A DNA stretch of 11,352 nt, taken from positions 1 to 11,352 of the forward strand of contig DASZKZ010000015.1 of NCBI GenBank assembly GCA_035552595.1, given 5' to 3'. Numbering within the stretch: position 1 is the first letter of the stretch; each line of letters opens with the position of its first letter. Under the pieces are notes generated by a model. The model made no database searches. It was not told the DNA's origin and saw only the letters and a list, made by a program, of their open reading frames with translations. The position numbers and the translations under genes were made by a program. Shown here piece by piece: positions 1-5,866 of the stretch. Origin of the DNA: Aeolococcus sp035552595 (lineage in GTDB: Bacteria; Chloroflexota; Dormibacteria; Aeolococcales; Aeolococcaceae).

Positions 1-1
1 C

Positions 2-835
2 GTCGACGACCCGGAGCGCGCGGCGATGCAGCGGGCCCGGCGGCGAGTCGTGTCCTGGTGGCTCGATGAGGATGGCATGCTCGCGCTCTACGCCACCCTG
101 CCTCCGGAGGAGGGACGGCTGGTGCTGACCGCCATCGAGTCGGCTGTCGTTCGCGCCGCGGCAGGTCGCGCCGATGTGGTGGACGCGGAAGCAAGCGCCC
201 CACCAGCGCAGAGTGATCCTCGTCCGGAGGGCGATGCCTGCATCGAGGGGCCGGCCGAGCATCCCCACGGAGCGCGACGCGCCGACGCGCTCGTGCGCAT
301 CTGCGAGCGCTGGCTCGATGACGCCGCCGCTGCCGCCCCGGCGGGAACCGCGCCCGCTGAGCTCGTGGTCCACATCGATGCCGGCACTCTGACCGGCGCG
401 GACACGGGCGGGCGCTGTCACCTCGAGGGCGGCCCGGCCATCTCGGTGAGCGCCGCCCGGCGCTTGGGCTGCGACTCCACCCTGGTCACCGTGCTGGAGC
501 GCGAGGGCGTGCCACTCGATGTGGGGCGCTCACGGCGGCTGCTGTCGGGGCGGATGCGCCGACTCCTCCAACTCCGTGACCACGGCTGCCGCTATCCGGG
601 CTGCACCGTCCCCGCCGCTGACGCCGAGGGACACCACGTGGTCCACTGGGTCGACGGCGGCTCGACGGAGCTGGCCAACCTCGTGTCGCTCTGTCGATTC
701 CACCACCATCGTCATCACGACGGCGCCTTCCGCATCGTCGCGACGCATCCGGACGCGCATGCTGGATTCCGGTTCGAAACCGCCGACGGGCGGCCGATTG
801 GCGCATCCCTGGCGGAACAACCGTCCGGACCGTGA
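2..835 (+). CDS. HNH endonuclease, DUF222-type, 5' partial
   Basis: This is the C-terminal part of a DUF222/HNH protein. The frame is open to the left edge and continues in family-like sequence before the first ATG at 26 (DDPERAAM), so the true start lies outside the window. Counting from ATG 26, residues 1-45 match the typical end of DUF222 (WWLDEDGMLALYATLPPEEG). A variable linker follows. A zinc-containing HNH domain lies at about 183-236: Cys188 and Cys193, the His203-His204 pair, His207, Asn218, Cys223 and the His226-His228 cluster, in the usual C..PGC / HH..HW.DGG / N / LC..HH order. All core residues are present, so the nuclease fold looks intact. Such proteins are abundant and multicopy in high-GC actinobacteria and their biological role is not settled; a link to mobile DNA is only a guess. 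The stop codon overlaps a possible GTG start for the next gene (GTGA at 832-835). Confidence 0.9.
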   Translation, partial: VDDPERAAMQRARRRVVSWWLDEDGMLALYATLPPEEGRLVLTAIESAVVRAAAGRADVVDAEASAPPAQSDPRPEGDACIEGPAEHPHGARRADALVRICERWLDDAAAAAPAGTAPAELVVHIDAGTLTGADTGGRCHLEGGPAISVSAARRLGCDSTLVTVLEREGVPLDVGRSRRLLSGRMRRLLQLRDHGCRYPGCTVPAADAEGHHVVHWVDGGSTELANLVSLCRFHHHRHHDGAFRIVATHPDAHAGFRFETADGRPIGASLAEQPSGP

Positions 836-858
836 CCTCCTCGGAGCGCGCAGCGAGC

Positions 859-864
859 TATCGT
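859..864 (+). promoter_or_regulatory. Possible leaderless -10 element (TATCGT) of kbl
   Basis: TATCGT fits the TANNNT consensus and ends exactly 6 bases before the ATG at 871, so transcription would begin at or next to the start codon. There is no purine-rich Shine-Dalgarno before this ATG. No convincing -35 hexamer lies 16-18 bases upstream. The same arrangement recurs before the gene at 3109. This is pattern-based and could be chance. Confidence 0.35.
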
Positions 865-870
865 CTGGTC

Positions 871-2088
871 ATGGCCATCGAGTCGAACACCACCTCGCAG
901 GCGGTCCGCCGCCTGAACGGCTCCCTCCAGGAGGATCTCGACGGCCTCCGCAGCGAGGGTCTCTTCCGGCCTCTGCGCGTGCTCGAGTCGCCCCAGATGG
1001 CCGAGGTCGTCATCGGCGGCCGGCGCCTGATCAACCTCTCGTCGAACAACTACCTGGGCCTCACCACCCATCCGCGCCTCATCGAGGCCGCCGTCCAAGG
1101 CGCCGGTGAATGGGGGGCGGGCAGCGGCGCGGTGCGCCCCATCGCCGGTACCCAGTCGATCCACGAACAGCTGGAGGCGCGGCTGGCCTCCTTCAAGCAC
1201 ACCGAGGCGGCGCTGTGCCTGCAGAGCGGCTACACGGTCAACGTCGGCGTCATCGGCTCGATGCTCGACTCCGGTGACTGCGTGGTCAGCGACAAGCTCA
1301 ACCACGCCAGCATCATCGACGGCATCCGGCTCACCAAGGCGGATCGGATCCTCTACGAGCACGTCGACGTCGACGACGCGGAGAGGGCCCTGAAAGAGGC
1401 TCGCGACAAGGGATATCGCCGTGTGCTGTTGATCACCGACGGGGTCTTCAGCATGGACGGCGACATCGCCCCGCTTCCCGAGCTGGTCGACCGTGCGGAG
1501 AGGTACGACGCGGCGGTGATGGTCGATGACGCCCACGGCACCGGTGTGCTCGGTCGCAACGGGCGCGGCACCACCGACCACTTCGACCTGCACGGACGGG
1601 TGGCGCTCAACATCGGCACGCTGAGCAAGGCGGTCGGGGTGGTGGGCGGGTACGTCGCCGCCTCGCAGACGGTGCGCGACCATCTGATCCACAAGGCACG
1701 CCCCTTCCTCTTCTCGTCCTCGCATCCGCCGGCGGTGGTGATGGCCTGCATCGCCGCCATCGACGTGCTCGAGCAGGAACCCGAGCTCATCGAGCGGCTC
1801 TGGGAGAACGCCCGATATTTCAAGAAGGGGCTGTCGGACCTGGGGTTCGACATCGGCCGCAGCCAGACGCCGATCACCCCGGTGATGTGCGGCGAGGCCG
1901 CCCAGGCGCTGGCTCTGAGCGACGCCCTGATGGAGCGCGGCGTCTTCGCCCAGGGAATCGGTTTCCCCACCGTGGCGCGAGGACAGGCGCGGGTGCGCAC
2001 CATCGTCATCGCCACCCACACCACTGCTCAGCTCGACTCCGCTCTGGCCGCATTCGGCGAGTCCGGCCACGCCATCGGTCTGCTCTGA
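871..2088 (+). CDS. kbl: Glycine C-acetyltransferase (2-amino-3-ketobutyrate CoA ligase)
   Basis: This is a PLP enzyme of the alpha-oxoamine synthase family (fold type I). It is predicted to split 2-amino-3-oxobutyrate with CoA into glycine and acetyl-CoA, the second step of threonine degradation, in the cytosol. The 405-residue length fits KBL (about 395-400). Key sites: LSSNNYLGL at 56-64, DKLNHASIIDGIRL at 141-154 with His145 stacking on PLP, TDGVFSMDG at 189-197, VDDAHG at 218-223 with the PLP-pyridine Asp and His222, GTLSKAVG at 249-256 with Lys253 as Schiff-base lysine, RPFLFSSSHPPA at 277-288, and GQARVRT at 371-377. By recall it is closest to Bacillus-type KBL. BioF (8-amino-7-oxononanoate synthase) is the main alternative, less likely given the NHASIIDGIRL and SSSHPPA stretches. 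ATG 871 was chosen because the N terminus then aligns with the family. GTG 832, overlapping the HNH stop, would add 13 residues. No dedicated threonine dehydrogenase gene adjoins on the same strand. Confidence 0.93.
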   Translation: MAIESNTTSQAVRRLNGSLQEDLDGLRSEGLFRPLRVLESPQMAEVVIGGRRLINLSSNNYLGLTTHPRLIEAAVQGAGEWGAGSGAVRPIAGTQSIHEQLEARLASFKHTEAALCLQSGYTVNVGVIGSMLDSGDCVVSDKLNHASIIDGIRLTKADRILYEHVDVDDAERALKEARDKGYRRVLLITDGVFSMDGDIAPLPELVDRAERYDAAVMVDDAHGTGVLGRNGRGTTDHFDLHGRVALNIGTLSKAVGVVGGYVAASQTVRDHLIHKARPFLFSSSHPPAVVMACIAAIDVLEQEPELIERLWENARYFKKGLSDLGFDIGRSQTPITPVMCGEAAQALALSDALMERGVFAQGIGFPTVARGQARVRTIVIATHTTAQLDSALAAFGESGHAIGLL

Positions 2089-2107
2089 CGGGCGCCCGCG
2101 TCCGTAA

Positions 2108-2120
2108 CCCGGCTGCCGGG
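2108..2120 (+). other. Short inverted repeat downstream of kbl
   Basis: CCCGG-CTG-CCGGG can fold into a 5-bp stem with a 3-base loop, 19 bases after the kbl stop. A 10-base perfect palindrome (CGGGCGCCCG, 2089-2098) lies directly at the stop. No T-run follows either one, so an intrinsic terminator is not supported. In DNA this rich in GC, such small stems are common by chance. Confidence 0.2.
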
Positions 2121-2142
2121 GTGGGGATTGTGCCCTCGACTC

Positions 2143-2159
2143 CTCCGACGGCGGAGAGG
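2143..2159 (+). promoter_or_regulatory. Strong RBS of sigma factor, partly inside a small hairpin
   Basis: GGAGAGG at 2153-2159 lies 7 bases before GTG 2167. It is the best Shine-Dalgarno in this part of the window and decides the start of the sigma factor. The preceding CTCCG (2143-2147) can pair with CGGAG (2152-2156) around an ACGG tetraloop, which would put the first half of the RBS in a stem. The RBS is clear. The regulatory meaning of the hairpin is speculative. Confidence 0.55.
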
Positions 2160-2166
2160 CGCTGAG

Positions 2167-2745
2167 GTGGCCCATCGCAGCGCCGACGAGCTCGAGGCGG
2201 AGCGCCTGTTGATCGAGGCGGCACAGCGCGACCGGGCGGCATTCGCACCGCTCTACGAGCGCTATGTCGATCAGATCTTCGCGTACGCGCACAGCCTGAC
2301 CAGGAATCGGGAGCTCGCCGAGGACGTGACCGCCTCCACCTTCGCCAAGGCCATCGAGGACCTGCCGCGCTTTCAGTGGCGCGGCGTCCCCTATTCGGCG
2401 TGGCTGTATCGCGTCGCGTCCAACCTGGTGGCGCGACAGGCGCGCCGCCCTGCGTGGGTCGACCTCGAGGCCCATCAGCCCGTCGATGACCAGTCGCCCG
2501 AGGTGATCGTCGAGCAGCGTGACCGTGAGGCCGCGGTCCGCGCCGCCGTCGCCGTCCTCCCGGAGGATCAGCGCCAGGCGGTGCTGCTGCGCTTCGGCGG
2601 CGATCTGCGCAACCGCGAGATCGCCGAGATCATGGGGCGCAGCGAGGGGGCGGTGAAGTTGCTGACGTTCCGGGCCATGACCAACCTGCGCAAACAGCTC
2701 GGTGCGCCCCTGCCCGCGAACCGATCGATGGAGGGAGTGCAGTGA
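2167..2745 (+). CDS. RNA polymerase ECF-type sigma-70 factor
   Basis: This is a 192-residue group IV (ECF) sigma factor that would direct RNA polymerase to a dedicated set of promoters. Region 2 spans about 22-96: DRAAFAPLYERYVDQIFAY, then LAEDVTASTFAKAI for core binding and -10 recognition, and WLYRVASNLV at its end. A short linker follows. Region 4 is at about 124-178: LPEDQRQAVLLRFGG, then the helix-turn-helix NREIAEIMGRSEGAVKLLTFRA that reads the -35. No extra C-terminal domain is present. GTG 2167 was chosen for its strong RBS; a TTG at 2128 in the same frame would add 13 residues lacking family character. The gene ends in a GTGA overlap with the next gene, so the two are very probably co-translated, as sigma/anti-sigma pairs often are. 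The target regulon and inducing signal cannot be read from the sequence. Confidence 0.9.
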   Translation: MAHRSADELEAERLLIEAAQRDRAAFAPLYERYVDQIFAYAHSLTRNRELAEDVTASTFAKAIEDLPRFQWRGVPYSAWLYRVASNLVARQARRPAWVDLEAHQPVDDQSPEVIVEQRDREAAVRAAVAVLPEDQRQAVLLRFGGDLRNREIAEIMGRSEGAVKLLTFRAMTNLRKQLGAPLPANRSMEGVQ

Positions 2746-3077
2746 ACGCGGCCGACGTCCTCGATATCGCCCTGGAGCGGCGGGGCGGCGCCCCGGCCAC
2801 CGCGTCGGTGCGCGCGCTCGTCGCCATGGCCGGCGAGGTCGCCGACGCGCTGGCGTCAGTGCGGCTCAGCCGCGCCGAGCACGAACGCATCTACGCGCGC
2901 TCGCTGAGCCTTCTGGGGGACGCCGTGCAGGAGCAGCGCCGCGGCTGGCAGCGGGTGCTGCGACCGGAGAGTCGCGCCCCGGTTCTGGTCGGGGGAGCGG
3001 CGCTGACCCTGGGGGCGGCGGCGATCGGCTGGGCGGTGCTGCACGGCCGTCGGGCCCACGAGGCGGTGGCCGCCTGA
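2742..3077 (+). CDS. Small single-span membrane protein, possible sigma-factor regulator
   Basis: The product has 111 residues, starts at GTG within a 4-base overlap with the sigma factor, and has a purine-rich GGAGGGAG just upstream. Residues 1-75 are predicted cytosolic and helical (RALVAMAGEVADALASVRLS, then RAEHERIYARSLSLLGDAVQ). Residues 80-101 form one hydrophobic membrane segment (VLVGGAALTLGAAAIGWAVL), followed by a short basic tail (HGRRAHE). The overlap and the architecture (soluble N-terminal domain plus one transmembrane helix) fit an anti-sigma factor holding the sigma factor at the membrane. However, it contains no cysteine at all, so the zinc anti-sigma motif HxxxCxxC is absent, and no periplasmic sensor domain follows the helix. 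I do not recognise a family. The role is inferred from position only. Confidence 0.7.
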   Translation: MNAADVLDIALERRGGAPATASVRALVAMAGEVADALASVRLSRAEHERIYARSLSLLGDAVQEQRRGWQRVLRPESRAPVLVGGAALTLGAAAIGWAVLHGRRAHEAVAA

Positions 3078-3096
3078 GCGTCCGCTCGACCTGCGC

Positions 3097-3102
3097 TAGT
3101 GT
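3097..3102 (+). promoter_or_regulatory. Possible leaderless -10 element (TAGTGT)
   Basis: TAGTGT matches TANNNT and is followed by exactly 6 bases and then ATG 3109, the same geometry as before kbl. No Shine-Dalgarno is visible in the 31 bases after the preceding stop codon. A -35 box is not evident. If real, this small gene has its own promoter within the sigma-factor cluster. Confidence 0.35.
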
Positions 3103-3108
3103 TGTGTC

Positions 3109-3309
3109 ATGTCCACCGATGACGGCCCCGCTCCCGACGAGCTGAGCCCGCGGGAGCGCGCCCGGCTGCGCACCCGCGACCGCAAGCGCACCACGCCGAT
3201 GGTGGTCGACAACGCCGGGATCAAGCGCACCGCGCAGGCGCTGGCGCGGCGCCGTGCCGCCGCCAGGCCGGCACCATCGGGACAGGCCGACCGCGACCCC
3301 GGCGCCTGA
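3109..3309 (+). CDS. Small basic hypothetical protein
   Basis: The product has 66 residues, with an acidic N-terminal dozen (MSTDDGPAPDELS) followed by a strongly basic stretch rich in Arg/Lys (PRERARLRTRDRKRTTPMVV, then KRTAQALARRRAAARP). It has no hydrophobic segment and no cysteine, so it should be a small cytosolic, perhaps nucleic-acid-associated, protein. That is an inference from charge alone. Support for coding comes from the clean ATG, the possible leaderless promoter, the fit into the gap between neighbours and protein-like composition. It ends 8 bases before the convergent dehydrogenase gene. No family recognised. Confidence 0.6.
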   Translation: MSTDDGPAPDELSPRERARLRTRDRKRTTPMVVDNAGIKRTAQALARRRAAARPAPSGQADRDPGA

Positions 3310-3317
3310 ATCCCTGT

Positions 3318-4664
3318 CTATCCGCGTGCCTGGTCGTCGCGCCGCGCCCGGGTCGCCCCGGTGGCGAGGAGCATCGGCACCGCCGAGTCGTCGAGGGCGA
3401 CGTTGCTGTCGACGTCGAGGCGTCGTTGCCGCAGGGTCGAGGACGCGTCCTCGAAGACCACCTTGACGGCGCCCATCGCCTCGCCGGCGGCGGCGGTGGT
3501 GATCGCGGTCTCGAAGGCGTCGAGCGGGTAGCGGTGGGTGACCAGGCTGTCGGCGGGGAACGAGGGATCCGTGAGCCATTCGCGGACGGCCGCGAAGGTC
3601 CGCCACCCGGCCGGCTCGCGGCCGAACCCGCCGCTGCCGGCGAGGGTCAGCTCCCGGGACCAGACCGCCGAGAAGTCCAGCTCGAGCCGGCCCGCCCGGC
3701 CCGCCACCACCAGGGTCCCCGCGGAGCGGAGCAGGCGCAGCCCCAGCCCGACGCTGGCTGGGGTTCCCCGGCAGTCGAAGACGGCGTCCAGGCCGCGGTC
3801 GAGGATGGGGAGCTCGTTGCCCGGCACTCGAAGCCGGCGCGCACCCACCAGCTCCGCTGTCCTGTCGATGAGCTGAGCGGGGCCACCCCGCCACACCCGG
3901 GCTGCCCCCAGCTTCTCGAGGGCGATGGCGATGCCGCGCTCGTCCACGGCGAGGTGGGCGGGGAGCTTGCGGCGGTGGCGTCCGGCCCGCCGCGGTCCGC
4001 GAGCATCGACCAGAACGGTGATGTCGACGTCGGGGTGGAGGCGGCGCAGCGCGGCGACGAGCAGCCTGGTGGTGGTTCCTGAGCCGATCACGGCCACCCT
4101 CTCGCCGCGGCGGTTCCAGCGCAGCACCGCATGGATGGCCGAGGCCAGCGACACTCCCAGGACGCCCCGCTGGTCGGAGATGCCGTCCGCGGGGATGAGC
4201 ATCTCCTCGTGGGCCAGCACCCCCTGCGACCATCCGCCCCCGGTCGCCAGCCCGCCATCGGCAGCCACCCCGAGGTGGCTCGGCCGGTCGCGGTTCTCGC
4301 AGAGCTCGGCCTCGCCCGCCGCACAGCGCGGGCAGGTGGGGAAGCCGCGGATCAGGCAGCCGGCATTGGGCTCGACGAGGACGCGCTGGCCCTCGCGCGC
4401 CCAGCGGGTGCCATTGGCCGCCTCGACGACCCCGACCACCTCACAACCCGGCACCATCGGCAGGGGCTGGGGAGCGCCGACCGGGGGAAGGGCACGCTGG
4501 CTGTCGAGCAGGGCGAGGTCGCGGGCGTTGATGCCCGCCAGCGAGGGGCGGACGAGCACCCAGCCCGGCGCCGGCGGACGGGGGCGGGGGACGTCGCGCA
4601 GCTGCACCCGGCGGGTGTCCCCGCCCCGCCGCCCGGTCCCGGCCTCGAGCACCAGGGCCCGCAT
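3318..4664 (-). CDS. Zinc-type medium-chain dehydrogenase with degenerate active site
   Basis: This 448-residue protein belongs to the medium-chain (alcohol/threonine/sorbitol-type) dehydrogenase superfamily. The GroES-like domain covers about 1-170, a Rossmann domain 185-325, and C-terminal catalytic-domain strands follow. A structural-zinc lobe is visible as Cys103, Cys111, Cys114 and Cys122 (GCLIRGFPTCPRCAAGEAELC), in the spacing of a threonine-dehydrogenase-like subgroup. Usual catalytic positions are altered: GICGxDL reads GINARDL (Asn46 for Cys), PGHEVVG reads PGCEVVG (Cys74 for His), and the VEP Glu region reads LGVSL (about Val171). The nucleotide loop GxGxxG reads GSGTTT (194-199). 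About 40 residues after 405 (VVFEDASS onward) extend beyond the usual family end. ATG 4664 puts the family-like MRALVLEAG at the N terminus; GTG 4721 would add 19 residues. It may be a diverged reductase or a non-catalytic paralogue. Substrate unknown. Confidence 0.82.
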   Translation of the reverse strand: MRALVLEAGTGRRGGDTRRVQLRDVPRPRPPAPGWVLVRPSLAGINARDLALLDSQRALPPVGAPQPLPMVPGCEVVGVVEAANGTRWAREGQRVLVEPNAGCLIRGFPTCPRCAAGEAELCENRDRPSHLGVAADGGLATGGGWSQGVLAHEEMLIPADGISDQRGVLGVSLASAIHAVLRWNRRGERVAVIGSGTTTRLLVAALRRLHPDVDITVLVDARGPRRAGRHRRKLPAHLAVDERGIAIALEKLGAARVWRGGPAQLIDRTAELVGARRLRVPGNELPILDRGLDAVFDCRGTPASVGLGLRLLRSAGTLVVAGRAGRLELDFSAVWSRELTLAGSGGFGREPAGWRTFAAVREWLTDPSFPADSLVTHRYPLDAFETAITTAAAGEAMGAVKVVFEDASSTLRQRRLDVDSNVALDDSAVPMLLATGATRARRDDQARG

Positions 4665-4774
4665 GGAACCGTTGCCACCGTCGAGCACGGTGAGGCTGTC
4701 AGCCGGGAAGAACCCTGTCACGAGCGGGAAAGATAAGCGCTGGGCGATGGCTCCGGCCGCAGAATAGCCCGCAG
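4665..4774. promoter_or_regulatory. Divergent intergenic region with possible -10 elements
   Basis: These 110 bases separate the minus-strand dehydrogenase from the plus-strand envelope operon and must hold promoters for both unless transcription enters from elsewhere. This is the most AT-containing stretch nearby. On the minus strand, TATCTT (plus-strand AAGATA, 4730-4735) and TATTCT (plus-strand AGAATA, 4761-4766) are plausible -10 hexamers. On the plus strand, TAGCCC at 4765-4770 lies 4 bases before ATG 4775, a poor match. No clear -35 boxes and no Shine-Dalgarno for the plus-strand gene are visible. Confidence 0.35.
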
Positions 4775-5866
4775 ATGAGTGCGAGCCCACCCCCGCCTCC
4801 ACCGCCACCACCGCCCGGGGGCTGGCCGGCTCCGCCCCCCTGGGACTCCATGCCCGCTCCGCCCGCACCCGTCTGGGGCCCCGGTCCAGGATGGGCTGTA
4901 ACGGCTCCCCCGGGCGCGCCGCCAGGATGGGGATGGCCGCAGCAACCGGCACTGCCGGGCTCCGGCCGCTTCCGCGCCCAGGCGGTCGGTGAGCTCCTCG
5001 ATTCGGCCTTCACCCTCTACCGGCGCAACGTCCGCCTCATCCTGGCCATCACCGCGGTGGTCCAGCTGCCCCTGGCACTGTTCAGCTATGTCGCCTATCA
5101 GCTCACCGGCGTCAGCAGCGCCACCACCCGGCTGCAGCAGATCAGCACCAACGGCACGGTCACCGGCCAGCAGCTGAGCGACCTCACCTCGACCTTCATC
5201 ACGGTGTTCGGCGTGCTCATCGGCATCGGACTGCTCCAGGCGCTGGTGGTGCAGCCCATCGCCACCGCCGCCATGACCCGCGCGGTGGGCGACATCTACA
5301 TGGGAGCCTCGGCAACCGTCGGCGGCGCCTACGGGGCGGTGGGCCGGCGGCTCGGCTCGGTGGTGGCGGTGGCCCTCCTCCTCTTCCTGACCGGGGTGGG
5401 GCTGTTCGCGGTGGGCTTCGGGCTGGCCATCGGCGCCCTCTACGCCTTCGGTTCGAGCGGGGCCGCGCTGCTGATCGTGCTCATCCCCGCTCTCATCTTC
5501 GTTGTCATCGTGGTGTACACGCGCTGGCTGTTCGCCGCACCCATCGTCATCCTGGAGCGGGTCGGAGCGCGCGCCGCCCTGCGCCGCAGCTGGCAGCTGG
5601 TGCGCGGTTCCACCCCGCGAGTGCTCGGGATCACCCTGCTGGTGGGGCTGATCACCGGCATCCTCAGCGCCATCGTCAGCGCTCTGCTCGGCGTGGTCAC
5701 CCAGTTCGGCGACGAGAACGTCCGTCTCATCCTCAGCCAGCTGGCCTCCCTGATCGTGGCGGTGCTCATCCAGCCGATCAGCTTCATCGTGGTGGTGCTC
5801 CTCTATTACGACCTGCGCATCCGCAGAGAGGCCTTCGACATCGAGATGCTCGCGGCCAACCTCTGA
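4775..5866 (+). CDS. Multi-span membrane protein, GPDPase membrane-domain type, polyproline N terminus
   Basis: This is a 363-residue integral membrane protein. Residues 1-63 are a Pro/Gly/Trp-rich, probably cytosolic tail that includes ten consecutive prolines (5-14). From RFRAQAVGELLDSAFTLYRR (65-84) the sequence matches the family annotated as glycerophosphoryl diester phosphodiesterase membrane domain. About six hydrophobic segments follow (roughly 88-108, 142-165, 195-223, 230-250, 284-306 and 318-344). The end, LLYYDLRIRREAFDIEMLA (342-360), is a recurring C-terminal signature of this family. No phosphodiesterase catalytic domain is attached, so enzyme activity should not be inferred from the family name. 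It is the first gene of the operon; its stop shares one base with the next start. No Shine-Dalgarno is seen before ATG 4775. Role: envelope-associated, unknown. Confidence 0.85.
   Translation: MSASPPPPPPPPPPGGWPAPPPWDSMPAPPAPVWGPGPGWAVTAPPGAPPGWGWPQQPALPGSGRFRAQAVGELLDSAFTLYRRNVRLILAITAVVQLPLALFSYVAYQLTGVSSATTRLQQISTNGTVTGQQLSDLTSTFITVFGVLIGIGLLQALVVQPIATAAMTRAVGDIYMGASATVGGAYGAVGRRLGSVVAVALLLFLTGVGLFAVGFGLAIGALYAFGSSGAALLIVLIPALIFVVIVVYTRWLFAAPIVILERVGARAALRRSWQLVRGSTPRVLGITLLVGLITGILSAIVSALLGVVTQFGDENVRLILSQLASLIVAVLIQPISFIVVVLLYYDLRIRREAFDIEMLAANL

Noticed and set aside
2089..2120. Palindrome and hairpin after kbl as an intrinsic terminator
   Set aside because: The stems are short and no T-run follows; GC-rich palindromes this small are expected by chance.
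2128..2166. TTG start for the sigma factor
   Set aside because: It has no RBS, the added residues (CPRLLRRRRGAE) are not sigma-like, and they would be encoded by the strong RBS of GTG 2167.
715..2475. Long minus-strand open frame (586 codons) opposite kbl and the sigma factor
   Set aside because: It is antisense to two strongly supported genes; the translation has no recognisable domain and is biased toward Arg/Gly/Ala/His, as expected from complement frames in GC-rich DNA.
4665..4952. Upstream extension of the dehydrogenase frame, giving 544 residues
   Set aside because: It would cross the divergent promoter region and overlap the start of the polyproline membrane protein; the extra residues show no family similarity, while MRALVLEAG at 4664 is a normal MDR beginning.
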